NCBI GenBank assembly: GCA_963701325.1
Contig: OY969604.1
Span: 1,860,001 to 1,924,000 of the forward strand
Length of the DNA: 64,000 nt
Source: Bog-756 sp963701325
Lineage (GTDB): Bacteria > Actinomycetota > Acidimicrobiia > Acidimicrobiales > RAAP-2
Reading direction: 5' to 3'
Below the pieces are notes generated by a model that was not told where the DNA came from, ran no database searches, and worked only from the letters and a program-made list of their open reading frames with translations. This document shows positions 42,804 through 52,191 of this stretch, piece by piece. Each line of letters opens with the position of its first letter. Positions within the stretch are counted from its first letter, which is position 1. Both the position numbers and the translations under genes were made by a program.

Positions 42804-45687
42804 TTAGACGGCCCGGCGGGTGGGAATAACAGCGTCGTTATCGCCCTGTAGCACGACGACTTCGGGAGCCGGTCGCTTCGGTGTGTTGAGCGAATCGAAG
42901 AGCGCGACGGTTGCGGGCTCGAGGTCGGCGGCGGGATCACCGTCAATGGCAAGTAGGGCGTAAAGCTCCTGCCAGATTTGTTGGAGGGTGGCGTGATCCT
43001 CAGCCCCTCGCAGGAGGACGCGCCAGAGGCCCTGGTCGTAGCGGTTGGCCAGGTGGCCGTGGCGGGCAGCCCAGGTGGCGAGTTGGGATTCACCTTCCGC
43101 CAGAGCAATCTCGCCAAGGGCCATGGCGGCGTCGGCGATGCTGTCAGCCATGACGTAAGAGAGGCCCCCGGCCGACGTCCAGGGTGCGGGATCGACTCCG
43201 AACGGGACGCCTTGGACAAAATCAAGTGCGGACTGGAGCCCCTCGGAGCCGCCCTCGGAAGCCGCCATCTGGAACTGCTTCCAGTCGGTACCAACCCGCT
43301 CGGCCAACGTGAACCGCTGCGTGGCCTTGTCGTACGAGAGAAGATCCGGGGCCCCGGTGATTGCCTCGAGGGATCGCCGGGTAAGGAGCACCAGGTTGCG
43401 TACATACCCGTCGGTCAACGCCTTGTCGGGAGAAACATCGGTCAGCCACTCGCCGCGGGTAGCGGTGCCGTCGTGGGCGGCGAGATAGACGATGAGCTCG
43501 ACCACTCGCCGAGCCTTGGTTCCCGCGGTAGGAGAGACAGCCTGGGCGAGATCGAGTGGCGCCCCGTCGTCGATGGATATCGAGGGCTCTCCCAGGATGG
43601 AGACGATCACCTTCTCGGCCGGCGCCCCCTCGGTCGTTGTATTCGCTCCGACCGTCTCGCTGGCACCCGGCAATGTGGCGATTGGATCCTCTTCGGCGAT
43701 CTCGAAGAGGGTCTGCACCTGCTCGAGGGATTCGTCGGAAACGTGCGAGGGTTGAACAGGTATGAGCGTCTGATCGCCAAAGGACGGATGCACCGGATCC
43801 ACGACTAGTGCAGTGCCGGCCGGAGCGACGGGCCCAGCCGTGACCAGACGGAGGTTCTCCGTACCGCGGAGGAGATCGAGGAGCTGATCCCTCGTTGTCC
43901 GGGGATCGATGAGGATGATGGCCTTCTCGTCGGAACGCACCAACGTCGTGACTTCGTCGAGATCGTCGACGACGACCCCTCCTTCGAGCCGGTCGACCAC
44001 GCCGTAACCGAACCCGACGGCGACAACTGCTGTCCCGATGGGAACGGTCGTGCCTGCCAGCTCGGTGGCCATGGCGGCAAGGGTGCCTTCGACTCGATCG
44101 ATCTCGACCGTGATGTGCACGGATTCGTAGTGGTCGAGATTGACCAGCACGGCCCTGGCCGCGCTCTGACCAACCGTGGCGAGGACGAGGGGAAGCGGCT
44201 GAACCACATCCGCCTCGGCCACCAAGTCAGGATCCGTAGTGAAGGGCAGGTGCCAGACGCTGGGCTGGTCGGGCCGACGCTCGAACGGGGCCGGAGGATC
44301 GGCACCGTCACCGGTGATCAGCACGTCGAGGCCACGGTCAGCAAGCTCGACGGCCATCACATCCGGTGCTGGCACACCAGCTGCGTGTGAGGCTTGGGCA
44401 AGTAGCTCGGCCAAGTGGTCGAGCCAGAACACCTGGCCGGCCCGGGCAAAGTGACGGAGCTGCAGCTCCAGATCGGCGAGCAGGCTCCTCGGTTCTGGCC
44501 GGGGGATGTGACCGCCGTTGGGCCGCCGCCCCATCTGTCGGCGACGCCGACGGTCCAGGGCGGTGATCAGGCCGATGGCAGCGAGCCCGAAGAGGCCTGC
44601 GCCGATGGCGATCGGTGCAATGTCGTCTCCGTGAGTAGCCGGAGCGGCTGGCCTGGTCTTGTGGGCAGCGTGTGACGTATCTGAGCGAGCGGAGGTCGGG
44701 CTCTCGGAACGATGGAGAGACAGTGGGGGCCGGACTGGTGCGCCACGATCGCGCTCTGGGTGATGGGAGTGATCCTGATGCGACCGACCGCGGGCGACGG
44801 CGCCTTCGGACCGTTGAGCCACAGAACCATGGCTGCCCAACGACGCCTGGCTGACCGAATGGTGATCGGGTCGGGAAAGAGTTGAGGTCGTCGGTGGTGG
44901 CGTGGGTGCTTCGGTGGGCGACGCGGCGGGCGGGGCCGACGACGTGGGGGTCGGCGCAGGGGTTGCCGGCACCGTCGGCGACGACAGGTTGGCAGCAGGA
45001 ATGACGAGGGACCAACCTGGGTAGATCCAGTGAGCATCGGTGAGGGCTCCACCGCCTGGCTGGGGAAGGCCCACGTTGGCCTGGTAGATGGCTCGCCACT
45101 GGGTGCCGTCGCCGTAGTACTGGACAGCAATGCTCCACAACGTGTCGCCGGGCACGACAGTGTGGGAGACGGTGGATGGTTGGACGGCTGACATGGGAGC
45201 AGATGGGATGACTGCTGAGGTCGTCTGGACCAGCAGCTGCACTACGGGGACCGGCTTCGCCGCTGCCCCGGTGCGCGCTGTGTGAGCACCGCGAAACTGA
45301 CCGAGGATCAGGACAGCGGCGATGAGGGCCGCCGTAGCGCCCGAGCCGTAGAGCCGGAAGTGGCGACCGGGTCGACGTCCCCTGAGTTCCACGACAAGAC
45401 CGGCGGCGAACGAGAACACGAAATAGGCCCAGGCCAGCCACGCCAAGGTGGCGAAGAGTCGCGGCCAGAATCGAGTCCGGGATCGCGGCCCCGAAAGCGT
45501 GAGCGGCCTGGGAGCCACTCGGAACGTGGTGCGGGAGCGGCCATCCGATGAGGGCGGCAAGGACGATCGGGATGCCGACGAGCCCGACGACCAGTACACA
45601 GAGCGCGCCGAGGCCTCCCACGACCTGACGCCCTGTGGGCCCGGACAGAGGTCGGACGGCGGCCCTGGAAGGGTTGAGCAAGGTCAT
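42804..45687 (-). pseudogene. LysM/BTAD-type membrane protein of the Tad cluster, +1 frameshifted
   Basis: ATG 45687 overlaps the stop of the TadG-like gene and begins MTLLNPSRAAVRPLSGPTGR with a membrane helix (VVGGLGALCVLVVGLVGIPI). Near 45460 the protein continues in the next frame (RLFATLAWLAWAYFVFSFAA), so one extra base is inferred. Then come a LysM domain (HTVVPGDTLWSIAVQYYGDG), a Pro/Ser/Thr linker, another helix, and a large C-terminal part with a transcription-activator-like winged helix (EPSISIDDGAPLDLAQAVSP) and BTAD-like repeats. Such proteins regularly end actinobacterial Tad loci. Read from 45599 alone it would be a 931-residue protein lacking its start. Confidence 0.65.
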
Positions 45688-46130
45688 CCTCCTGTGGTGA
45701 TGCCACTGACATCGGTGGCCGACTCGGTGACGGACAGAGCCAGGCTCCCTACCCCGATGATGCCGAGGAGCTGCGTGGGCATCCGATAGCTGATCTGGGC
45801 GTAGACGGTGTTGCCGACCACCCAGGCGGTACCGGGCTGGCCGGCTGCGGTCATGTAGTCCTCGGCCGCGGTAACCGCACTGGCGGGAGCAACGGCGATG
45901 GTGCCGGCGTGCAGTTCGCTGATATTGAGGGACCCGGCACCGGCCCGGGCCGCCTGTTCGGCCTCGGACGCGGCCGCCTGTTTGGCATCGAGGTAATGGC
46001 CTCCGTCGGCCACCAGGCCGGCGAGGGCCAGGAACATGGTCATGAAGACGGCGGTCATGGCCAGGAACTGACCGTCGTCGGAGCGTCGCTGCAGTCGCCT
46101 CCGTAACCTCACTATCGGATCCCCGGTCAT
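45684..46130 (-). CDS. TadG-like pilus assembly protein
   Basis: 148 residues. RSDDGQFLAMTAVFMTMFLA, then LAGLVADGGHYLDAKQAAAS, is the N-terminal hydrophobic helix plus DGG-x-x-x-x-x-K-x-x-A motif of TadE/TadG-type minor pilins (putative Flp pilus-assembly TadG-like). It probably sits at the cell surface as a pseudopilin or anchor. It is coupled by 4-base overlaps with both neighbours. Confidence 0.82.
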   Translation of the reverse strand: MTGDPIVRLRRRLQRRSDDGQFLAMTAVFMTMFLALAGLVADGGHYLDAKQAAASEAEQAARAGAGSLNISELHAGTIAVAPASAVTAAEDYMTAAGQPGTAWVVGNTVYAQISYRMPTQLLGIIGVGSLALSVTESATDVSGITTGG

Positions 46131-46591
46131 GTGCCACCGCCGATGGTTCGGTATTGATCGATGGGGGCAACCGAAGTGGCCGACAGTTTCTTCGCGCCGG
46201 GCATCCCGGGCACTGACACGTCGGCCAGGCTGGTCACACAGGTCACGCTCACCGACACCTTGCCTCCGGCAACGAAGTTCGACGTGTCCGTCGTGATCTG
46301 GGGAGAGGGACAGGCGAGCCCGGCCCCAGCCAGGGTGCTCGACACCGCGGCGGCCGCCTGGGACTGGGCTTCGGCTGCGTCGGCTTGGACGACGGCCGCC
46401 TGGACTCCGGCCCGTGCTGCGGATTCGACGTCGCCCTGGGCCGAATCGACCCGACCGAGGGCCACCATCAAGACGATGATGATGAGTAGAACCGGCGCGA
46501 CGATGACCAGTTCGGCAATGGCCTGTCCCTCGTCCCCTCGGACCCGGCGTTTCCGGTCACCCACTGGTCCGGTACTCCTGGATCGGTGCAT
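46127..46591 (-). CDS. TadE-like minor pilin
   Basis: 154 residues. The conserved start of TadE, DEGQAIAELVIVAPVLLIII, has the prepilin-type G/Q-x-x-x-x-E (E5-like Glu) before a membrane helix, then AARAGVQAAV. The exported part contains two cysteines (LACPSPQ, VTCVTS) that may form a disulfide. Start could be internal; overlaps the neighbouring TadE gene. Confidence 0.85.
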   Translation of the reverse strand: MHRSRSTGPVGDRKRRVRGDEGQAIAELVIVAPVLLIIIVLMVALGRVDSAQGDVESAARAGVQAAVVQADAAEAQSQAAAAVSSTLAGAGLACPSPQITTDTSNFVAGGKVSVSVTCVTSLADVSVPGMPGAKKLSATSVAPIDQYRTIGGGT

Positions 46592-47051
46592 TGCTGGTGG
46601 CCGACACGGTGAGGTCGAGCCATGGGATCAGGGCCTGGGCCCGACCAGTGACCGTCACCTGGGCCACGCCTCCGGACTGAGTACTGGTGGAAACCTGTGG
46701 ATTAGTCAGGGTGCCGGGACCGGTGGTTGCGATGAAGTTCTGGGCCGCCTGGGTTCCAGCGCTCGGATTGGAGCCGTAGCCGGAGGCCACCTGGCTGCCC
46801 TGCTCAGCCGCCGCCCGGGCCAGGTGGCTGGCGTGCGACCACAGGGCGTACTGGATGCCTGCGATAACCAGCAGGAAGAAGACGGGTAGACACACGACGA
46901 ACTCGGCCAACCCGGCATCACCCCTATGGCAGTCTGTCCTTCGATGGCCCGCGGCACGGGAGCCGAGCGGCCTCTCAGACGAGCGTGTCACCGCGTCGGT
47001 GGGCGGTGCATTTCGGGCCGCAGCGCCTGGACTCCCAATACCCGTATCCAC
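46557..47051 (-). CDS. TadE-like minor pilin
   Basis: 164 residues. GDAGLAEFVVCLPVFFLLVI is the TadE prepilin-like helix (G-x-A-E-F), followed by ARAAAEQGSQVASGYGSNPS. The first ~45 residues are poorly conserved-looking and the true start may be closer to the helix. Part of the coupled Tad operon. Confidence 0.8.
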   Translation of the reverse strand: MDTGIGSPGAAARNAPPTDAVTRSSERPLGSRAAGHRRTDCHRGDAGLAEFVVCLPVFFLLVIAGIQYALWSHASHLARAAAEQGSQVASGYGSNPSAGTQAAQNFIATTGPGTLTNPQVSTSTQSGGVAQVTVTGRAQALIPWLDLTVSATSNAPIQEYRTSG

Positions 47052-47061
47052 GAATCGGAGC

Positions 47062-47310
47062 TCAGGGGGTTTGGATGTTGTTGGCCGTGGTGGTCAGCTT
47101 GGTCACCACGATGCCCACGATGGCGATGGCAGCCACGATCACCAGGGCGGTGACGACCACCCAGGAGGCAATCTCACCGCGCTCATCACCCACGAGCGGG
47201 GTCAGCCGTGCGCTGATGTAGGCGCGGACCACCGTGAACACGGTTACGACGGTTTCCACGGCTGATCGAGCCGTCTCTCTCAGCTGGTTGGCCACTGCTT
47301 GTCTGTGCAT
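47062..47310 (-). CDS. Small Flp-type pilin candidate
   Basis: 82 residues: an N-terminal polar part, then DERGEIASWVVVTALVIVAA and IAIVGIVVTKLTTTANNIQT, that is a single membrane helix after a G-E type prepilin cleavage site near residue 45. This is the likely major Flp pilin. GAGGAG stands 5 bases before the ATG, one of the strongest ribosome sites in the operon, in line with high expression. Confidence 0.75.
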   Translation of the reverse strand: MHRQAVANQLRETARSAVETVVTVFTVVRAYISARLTPLVGDERGEIASWVVVTALVIVAAIAIVGIVVTKLTTTANNIQTP

Positions 47311-47418
47311 GGTGCTCTCCTCAGTTCGGGTCTTGTGGATCGGTTGGCTACATGGTCTGTGTATTGGTTCAAATCGATTCAGGGTTGGCTGGAAAGAGGA
47401 TTCGGCTCGGATCGGAGG

Positions 47419-48321
47419 TCAGAGATGGGCCCCGGTGAACGAGGCCAGGGCGGGATAGAAGATCAGCAGGCCGTAGCCGGCCATGAGCAGAACACCCGGA
47501 AGCAGCATCTTCTGGGTCACCGCTTGGGCTGAGTCCTCCAGGGCGGAGGTCTCCTTGAGCCGGAGCGAGTGGGCCTTCGCCTCCAGGGAGTCCCGGATAC
47601 GCGCCCCGTCACCGGCCTGGGCCATGGACCGGGCCAGATCGGTGAGGTCGGGAATGTCGAAGCGGACAGCCAGCCGCTCGAGGCCTTCCCAGGGTTGTTT
47701 CCGGTAGGCCTGGGCCCACAGCAGGCTCTGGGCGATCTCGGCCATGGCCCAATCGGTGGACGAGACGGTGGAGGCCACCTCCAGTGCGCTCGACCACCCC
47801 ATGGCCCCGGCCATGGCCATCGACACCAGGGAGGCGTAGGTGGAGAGCGAGTGGCAGAAGTGCCGCCGTCGACGTTCGGCCGCTTGGTGAAGATCGAAGA
47901 ACGGCGTGACCGCACCGAGGGCCCCGAGGACCAGCACCCCGAACGCAGGGAGCTCGACTCCAAGGTGCACTCCGACTGCTCCCGAGGCCGCCCACAGCAC
48001 AGGGCCGAGCAGGGCGAGCCCGATGGTATAGCCGGCGACCTTGACGGCGAAGGTCTCGGTTGGCGTGCCGGTGATGGCGAGGTCGGGAAGCACGATGTCG
48101 GTGAGCTTCGGGACCTTGCGGACGTTGATCTCCAAGAGGTGGCCACAGAGGCGACGGGCTCCGCCGACCCCCTGGGTCAGGACGTCGGTCGGTGCCGTCA
48201 CGTGCTCCCCGGACAGGCGGGCGAGGGCGGCCCGGAGCGTGAGCGGTGGAGGGAAGAGACCCCAGACGATGGCGGCCAGACCGACACCGAAGCCGAGTCC
48301 CACCAGGATGATGACGACCAT
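47419..48321 (-). CDS. tadC: TadC-like inner-membrane platform protein (T2SSF)
   Basis: 300 residues with an N-terminal helix and the GspF-type core: RRRHFCHSLSTYASLVSMAM, MAEIAQSLLWAQAY and LARSMAQAGDGARIRDSLEA, then C-terminal helices (KMLLPGVLLMAGYGLLIFYP). Together with TadB it forms the platform on which the ATPase works. 10 bases after tadB. Confidence 0.88.
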   Translation of the reverse strand: MVVIILVGLGFGVGLAAIVWGLFPPPLTLRAALARLSGEHVTAPTDVLTQGVGGARRLCGHLLEINVRKVPKLTDIVLPDLAITGTPTETFAVKVAGYTIGLALLGPVLWAASGAVGVHLGVELPAFGVLVLGALGAVTPFFDLHQAAERRRRHFCHSLSTYASLVSMAMAGAMGWSSALEVASTVSSTDWAMAEIAQSLLWAQAYRKQPWEGLERLAVRFDIPDLTDLARSMAQAGDGARIRDSLEAKAHSLRLKETSALEDSAQAVTQKMLLPGVLLMAGYGLLIFYPALASFTGAHL

Positions 48322-48330
48322 CGGGCCCTC

Positions 48331-49251
48331 CTACTTCTGTCCAGCCCGGGCCGGCTGAGGATGGTGGCTGAATGACGAGGTGCCAACGGCTGATCCCGGC
48401 TTGCTGGACACCGTCGGCGAACCAGACGGACTGTCGAACAGACGGGGCATGGGTTGGGGTCGCGAGAGCCGATTCATGGCCGCGAAACCGGCGGCGAACA
48501 GGCCGGCCACAGCCAGCAGGACGATCTGGCCGACCGGGGTGCCGAACGGCTTGAAGTAGCCGTGGCCGATGAGGAGCACGCCGACGGTGAACACCAGGGT
48601 CACGGCGATCACCAGACGCATGTCCCGCCGAGGCTTGGCCCGGGCGATCTCGGTGCGCTGCCAGAGGGCGATCTGGTCTCTGGTATTGGCGGCGGCCGTG
48701 GCCAGGAGACTCTGGAGGTCGGAGCCTCCGAACCGACTGGCCAGGATGAGCGGGGCAATGGCCTCGTCAACGGCGGCATCGCCCAGCTCGCCGGCGAAGG
48801 TGTATAGAGCGGCGTCGAGTGGAATGCCACTTTTGATGCGCACGACCAGGGCCGCCACATTGTCGCGAATGGACGGTGGCGCGGTGTTCACCGTCGACTC
48901 GATGGCGGCCAGGAGACCCCGATGGGCGGCGATGCTGTCCCGAAGGGCCTCGATCCAGGTGGCTAGCGCCTCCAGGCGACCGGTGACCCGGCGGGAGGTG
49001 TTGGGCTGAAGGGCCGACCGCAAGGTCCAGCCCACCGCCCCGCCGATGGCCGCGCCCACCGGCCAGCGGGTGACGAGCCCGACGACGAGGGCCAGGGCCA
49101 CCGCGCACAGAGCGGCCTGCCGGTTGGCTGGGTCCAACCGCTTCATCATCGATGCTCGCCTTACCGGGGCACTGGTGGACCAGAAGCCCGAGACGATGAG
49201 AGCGATGCCCACCCCGATGCCGGCGCCAAAAAGGACGACGACCGGGGTCAT
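48331..49251 (-). CDS. tadB: TadB-like inner-membrane platform protein (T2SSF)
   Basis: 306 residues. Two N-terminal helix regions (residues 3-20 and 50-80), a GspF-like domain (LEALATWIEALRDSIAAHRG, IRDNVAALVVRIKSGIPLDA, ASRFGGSDLQSLLATAAANT) and C-terminal helices. ATGA overlap with tadA. Confidence 0.88.
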   Translation of the reverse strand: MTPVVVLFGAGIGVGIALIVSGFWSTSAPVRRASMMKRLDPANRQAALCAVALALVVGLVTRWPVGAAIGGAVGWTLRSALQPNTSRRVTGRLEALATWIEALRDSIAAHRGLLAAIESTVNTAPPSIRDNVAALVVRIKSGIPLDAALYTFAGELGDAAVDEAIAPLILASRFGGSDLQSLLATAAANTRDQIALWQRTEIARAKPRRDMRLVIAVTLVFTVGVLLIGHGYFKPFGTPVGQIVLLAVAGLFAAGFAAMNRLSRPQPMPRLFDSPSGSPTVSSKPGSAVGTSSFSHHPQPARAGQK

Positions 49252-50546
49252 CGGCCGAACCCGTGGATGGGCGCTTCGTAGCCCACGTCGGCCAGGCGTT
49301 TGCGGAGCCCGGGTGGCATGCCTAGATGCAGCACCGCCGGTCCCCCACCCTCGGGCTCGGCGAAGATCTCGGTCGAGATGACATGGGGGCCGTCGGCGTC
49401 CTCCACCACCCGGACCGAGGACACGTACCGCCGGGCCAGGCCCGAGGCGTCAGGCCGTTTGCGAACGAAGATGACCAGGTCCAGGGCCTGGGCGGTGAGC
49501 TGGGCGGCGGCGTTATCGGACAGGTGTTTGGGCGACTGCGAGGCGTAGGTCTTGATCTTGCCGAACGTGCCCTCGGTCGAGTCGGCGTGGATGGTGCACA
49601 TCGAGCCGGCCTTGCCCGCCGTCATGGCGTTGAGCATGGGCACGATCTCATCCCCCAGGACCTCACCCACGATGACCCGGTCGGCATCGTGGCGGTTGGC
49701 CCGTTGCACCAGGTACTCCATGGACACCGCACCCTGGCCTTCGGTGTTGGCCTCCCTGGTCTCCCATCCCACACAGTCCGGATGGCGGTGAGGCAGTTCG
49801 TGCAGTCCGAGCTCGTAGGAGAGCTCGATGGTGACGATGCGGTCGGCCGGGTCGGCCTCGGCGGCCAGCGCCCGCAACAGAGTGGTCTTGCCGGCGTCGG
49901 TGCCTCCGGAGACGATCATGTTGAGCCTGGCCCGCACCGCGGCAGAGAGGAACCGGCCCAGCTCATCGTTGATGGAGTCGGCCAGGTCAGACAGCACAGG
50001 ATCGACCAGACGATGCCGTCGGATGGAGACGCACGGCCGGTTGGCCACCTCGATCATGGCTGAGAGGCGGTGGCCGCCGGCCAGGTGTAGGTCGACGATG
50101 GGCTTGGCGCTGTCGATCCGCCGCTCGCCCCCGGTGTGGTGAGCCCGGGCCGCCCGCTGGACCAGCTCGATGAGCTCCTCGTCGGAATCGGCGATGGGGT
50201 CGACCTGCTCCTTCACCCCGTCGGCGCGCTTGACCCAGACGCTGTCGGCGCCGTTGATGTTGATGTTCTCGATGTCGTCCTCATCGAGCAGCAGCTGCAG
50301 CCGGCCGAGCCCGAGTTGGCTGGCCACCAGCCGCCGGACGATCTGCTCCTCTTCGTCCACCGTCGGGGTGGTGACCGCCCCTTCCACCATTGACCGGGCC
50401 GCCTCGTCGATGGCTTCTCTGGCCAACTTCTCGACGAACGAGCGGCGTTCGCCCTCGCTCATGCCGGCAGCCCCGTAGCGGACGATGCCGTCGGCCACGT
50501 GCTCGGCGGCGAACTGTTCGAGCCCTCGGCGCTCCTGGTCGTTCAC
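49248..50546 (-). CDS. tadA: TadA/CpaF secretion ATPase
   Basis: 432 residues from GTG 50546, which overlaps the stop of the preceding gene; the longer frame to 50561 lacks support. ININGADSVWVKRADGVKEQ, the Walker A SGGTDAGKTTLLRAL, and DRVIVGEVLGDEIVPMLNAM with TIHADSTEGTFGK (Asp, Walker B and His boxes) are diagnostic of the CpaF/TadA branch of type II/IV secretion ATPases. Powers Flp pilus extension and possibly retraction. Confidence 0.93.
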   Translation of the reverse strand: MNDQERRGLEQFAAEHVADGIVRYGAAGMSEGERRSFVEKLAREAIDEAARSMVEGAVTTPTVDEEEQIVRRLVASQLGLGRLQLLLDEDDIENININGADSVWVKRADGVKEQVDPIADSDEELIELVQRAARAHHTGGERRIDSAKPIVDLHLAGGHRLSAMIEVANRPCVSIRRHRLVDPVLSDLADSINDELGRFLSAAVRARLNMIVSGGTDAGKTTLLRALAAEADPADRIVTIELSYELGLHELPHRHPDCVGWETREANTEGQGAVSMEYLVQRANRHDADRVIVGEVLGDEIVPMLNAMTAGKAGSMCTIHADSTEGTFGKIKTYASQSPKHLSDNAAAQLTAQALDLVIFVRKRPDASGLARRYVSSVRVVEDADGPHVISTEIFAEPEGGGPAVLHLGMPPGLRKRLADVGYEAPIHGFGR

Positions 50547-51469
50547 CGGCCCGCACCCCACTTGGAGCCCGAAGTCGCCCCGGCCAGCTCGACAGCCGAT
50601 GCCGGTCGATCAGAGAGTTCTTCCGGCTGTTGGAGGTCTCTGGGGTCCGCCGGCACTAAGACGTCGGCGGACCCGGCGATCCCGGCCGGACCGCCGTCGG
50701 CGGAGTCGGTCCCGGCCGTCGGCTCAGGGACCAGGTCATCGGACCCGATCGGCGGCTGCGTTTCGACTCCGAGCGCCCCGATCGTCTCTGCGGCCCACCG
50801 GAGCAACCGCGTCCGCTCGAGCCTCTTGGTCGCTCGCCTGTTGGCCAGCGCCTCGGCCCCCGCGGGGTCATCGGGTAATGGCTGGAGGACCTCGACCTGC
50901 AACGTGCGTGCGATGTCGGCCGACGAGAACTGGGCGGTTCCCGTGGGAATGATGGCGAGGCGCCGGCCACGAAGCTCGGCCGCCAGCCCAGGCAGGGCCT
51001 CCCGCAGATGGACGATGGCCTCCAAGGTTGATTGACACAGGATCGCCAACGCATCGGCGCGGGCCAGCACCTCTCGAACACCGCCTCCGAGGTTCGGGAG
51101 GAGGCGTCCGACGTCGACCACGACATCCGCATCGAGTGCGCCGAGCGCATCGGCGACGACCGGCCAGGCCTTCTCGTTGGCCGTGGCCTGGTGCATGCCG
51201 GCCAAACCGAAGAGCACGGGGAGACCCCCGGGGAGACGATCGATGTGGGCCCAGACGTCCTCGGGGACGAGGGTGCGCCGCGCCGCGGCGAAGAGAGAGG
51301 ACAGGCCTCCCGTGGGGGCCATCGCATACCGGGGGGCGAGGTCACCGCCGAACGGATCGGCCTCGACCAGGAGGACCTGGCGACCCTCGGGCCAGCTGGC
51401 GGCCAGGGCGGTGGCCGCCGTGGTCACGCCCGGTGATCCTTTGATGGAGGCAAGAGCGACGAGAGTCAT
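50543..51469 (-). CDS. CpaE/TadZ-like MinD-family ATPase
   Basis: 308 residues. The deviant Walker A is KGSPGVTTAATALAASWP near residue 10, with LLVEADPFGGDLAPRYAM following, the MinD/ParA pattern. There is no receiver domain. TadZ/CpaE proteins place the pilus machine at its site in the cell. ATGA overlaps on both sides. Confidence 0.82.
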   Translation of the reverse strand: MTLVALASIKGSPGVTTAATALAASWPEGRQVLLVEADPFGGDLAPRYAMAPTGGLSSLFAAARRTLVPEDVWAHIDRLPGGLPVLFGLAGMHQATANEKAWPVVADALGALDADVVVDVGRLLPNLGGGVREVLARADALAILCQSTLEAIVHLREALPGLAAELRGRRLAIIPTGTAQFSSADIARTLQVEVLQPLPDDPAGAEALANRRATKRLERTRLLRWAAETIGALGVETQPPIGSDDLVPEPTAGTDSADGGPAGIAGSADVLVPADPRDLQQPEELSDRPASAVELAGATSGSKWGAGR

Positions 51470-52176
51470 TTGGCCCCCTCGCTGACCAGGGAGAGACCGA
51501 TCTGGTCAGCGGCGGCGTAGGAGGTGACTTGGGCGGCCTCCGATCCCGGAATCGCGAGGGAGACAGACGCCACGTACTGGGTCTGGTTGGCCGGTGGGGG
51601 ACCGACGGCGAAGACGGTGGCCACGGGGACTAACGTCTTTCCGATCGTCCCCCCGATGGTCGAGCCCTGTCCCGCCTGAGGGACGGCGACCACATGGACG
51701 GTGTCGCCGGCCACCAGGGGAACCGAGGGCATCTGGTCACCCTTCAGCAAGGTGCCCACCACCTGTTCACCCGAGGCCAGCTGTGGGGCGGCGGCCAGCA
51801 TCTGTCTGACCAGGACCTGGCCGGGATAGACGGGGCTGTCGAGCTGCTGGCCCACCACGACCGAGGATCCGCTGGCCGCCATGGCGGTGATGTGGCCAGA
51901 TGCCGGGATGGATGCGATGGCCAGATCGCCGGCTGTGAGCACGGTGCCGGCGGGCAGGCTCTTGGCCGCCACCAGGATCGACACCTTCTTGGCCGAGGAC
52001 TGAAAGACGGCGCCCGCCACTGCAGCACAGACCAACACCAGGGCGACGCCGAGGCCGATCTGCCACGGACGGCGCTGGTAGGTGGTAGACGAGATCCGCA
52101 GACCACCGGCGCGAGTCTCGCCGGTGGAGGGTGGTTCCGTGAAAGCGGAACGGGTGGGGGCAGTGGTGATGGCCAT
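51466..52176 (-). CDS. SAF-domain pilus assembly protein (CpaB/RcpC-like)
   Basis: 236 residues. One N-terminal helix (WQIGLGVALVLVCAAVAGAV), then the SAF domain (VSILVAAKSLPAGTVLTAGD, PGQVLVRQMLAAAPQLASGE). CpaB/RcpC-like proteins are the periplasmic or wall-facing part of Tad systems. ATG 52176 chosen; a GTG two codons upstream is also in frame. Confidence 0.82.
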   Translation of the reverse strand: MAITTAPTRSAFTEPPSTGETRAGGLRISSTTYQRRPWQIGLGVALVLVCAAVAGAVFQSSAKKVSILVAAKSLPAGTVLTAGDLAIASIPASGHITAMAASGSSVVVGQQLDSPVYPGQVLVRQMLAAAPQLASGEQVVGTLLKGDQMPSVPLVAGDTVHVVAVPQAGQGSTIGGTIGKTLVPVATVFAVGPPPANQTQYVASVSLAIPGSEAAQVTSYAAADQIGLSLVSEGAK

Positions 52177-52191
52177 GGACACTCCAGTTCT

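Noticed and set aside
40442..45687. One shared programmed +1 frameshift signal for the HEPN and LysM genes
   Set aside because: Both contain GCGACTCT, but the zero-frame phase differs, so the same codons are not presented to the ribosome.
44338..46170. 610-codon minus-strand frame over the LysM gene
   Set aside because: Only its small central part (from ATG 45687 to about 45460) is the true N-terminus of the LysM protein; the rest is a shadow of TadG-like and LysM frames.
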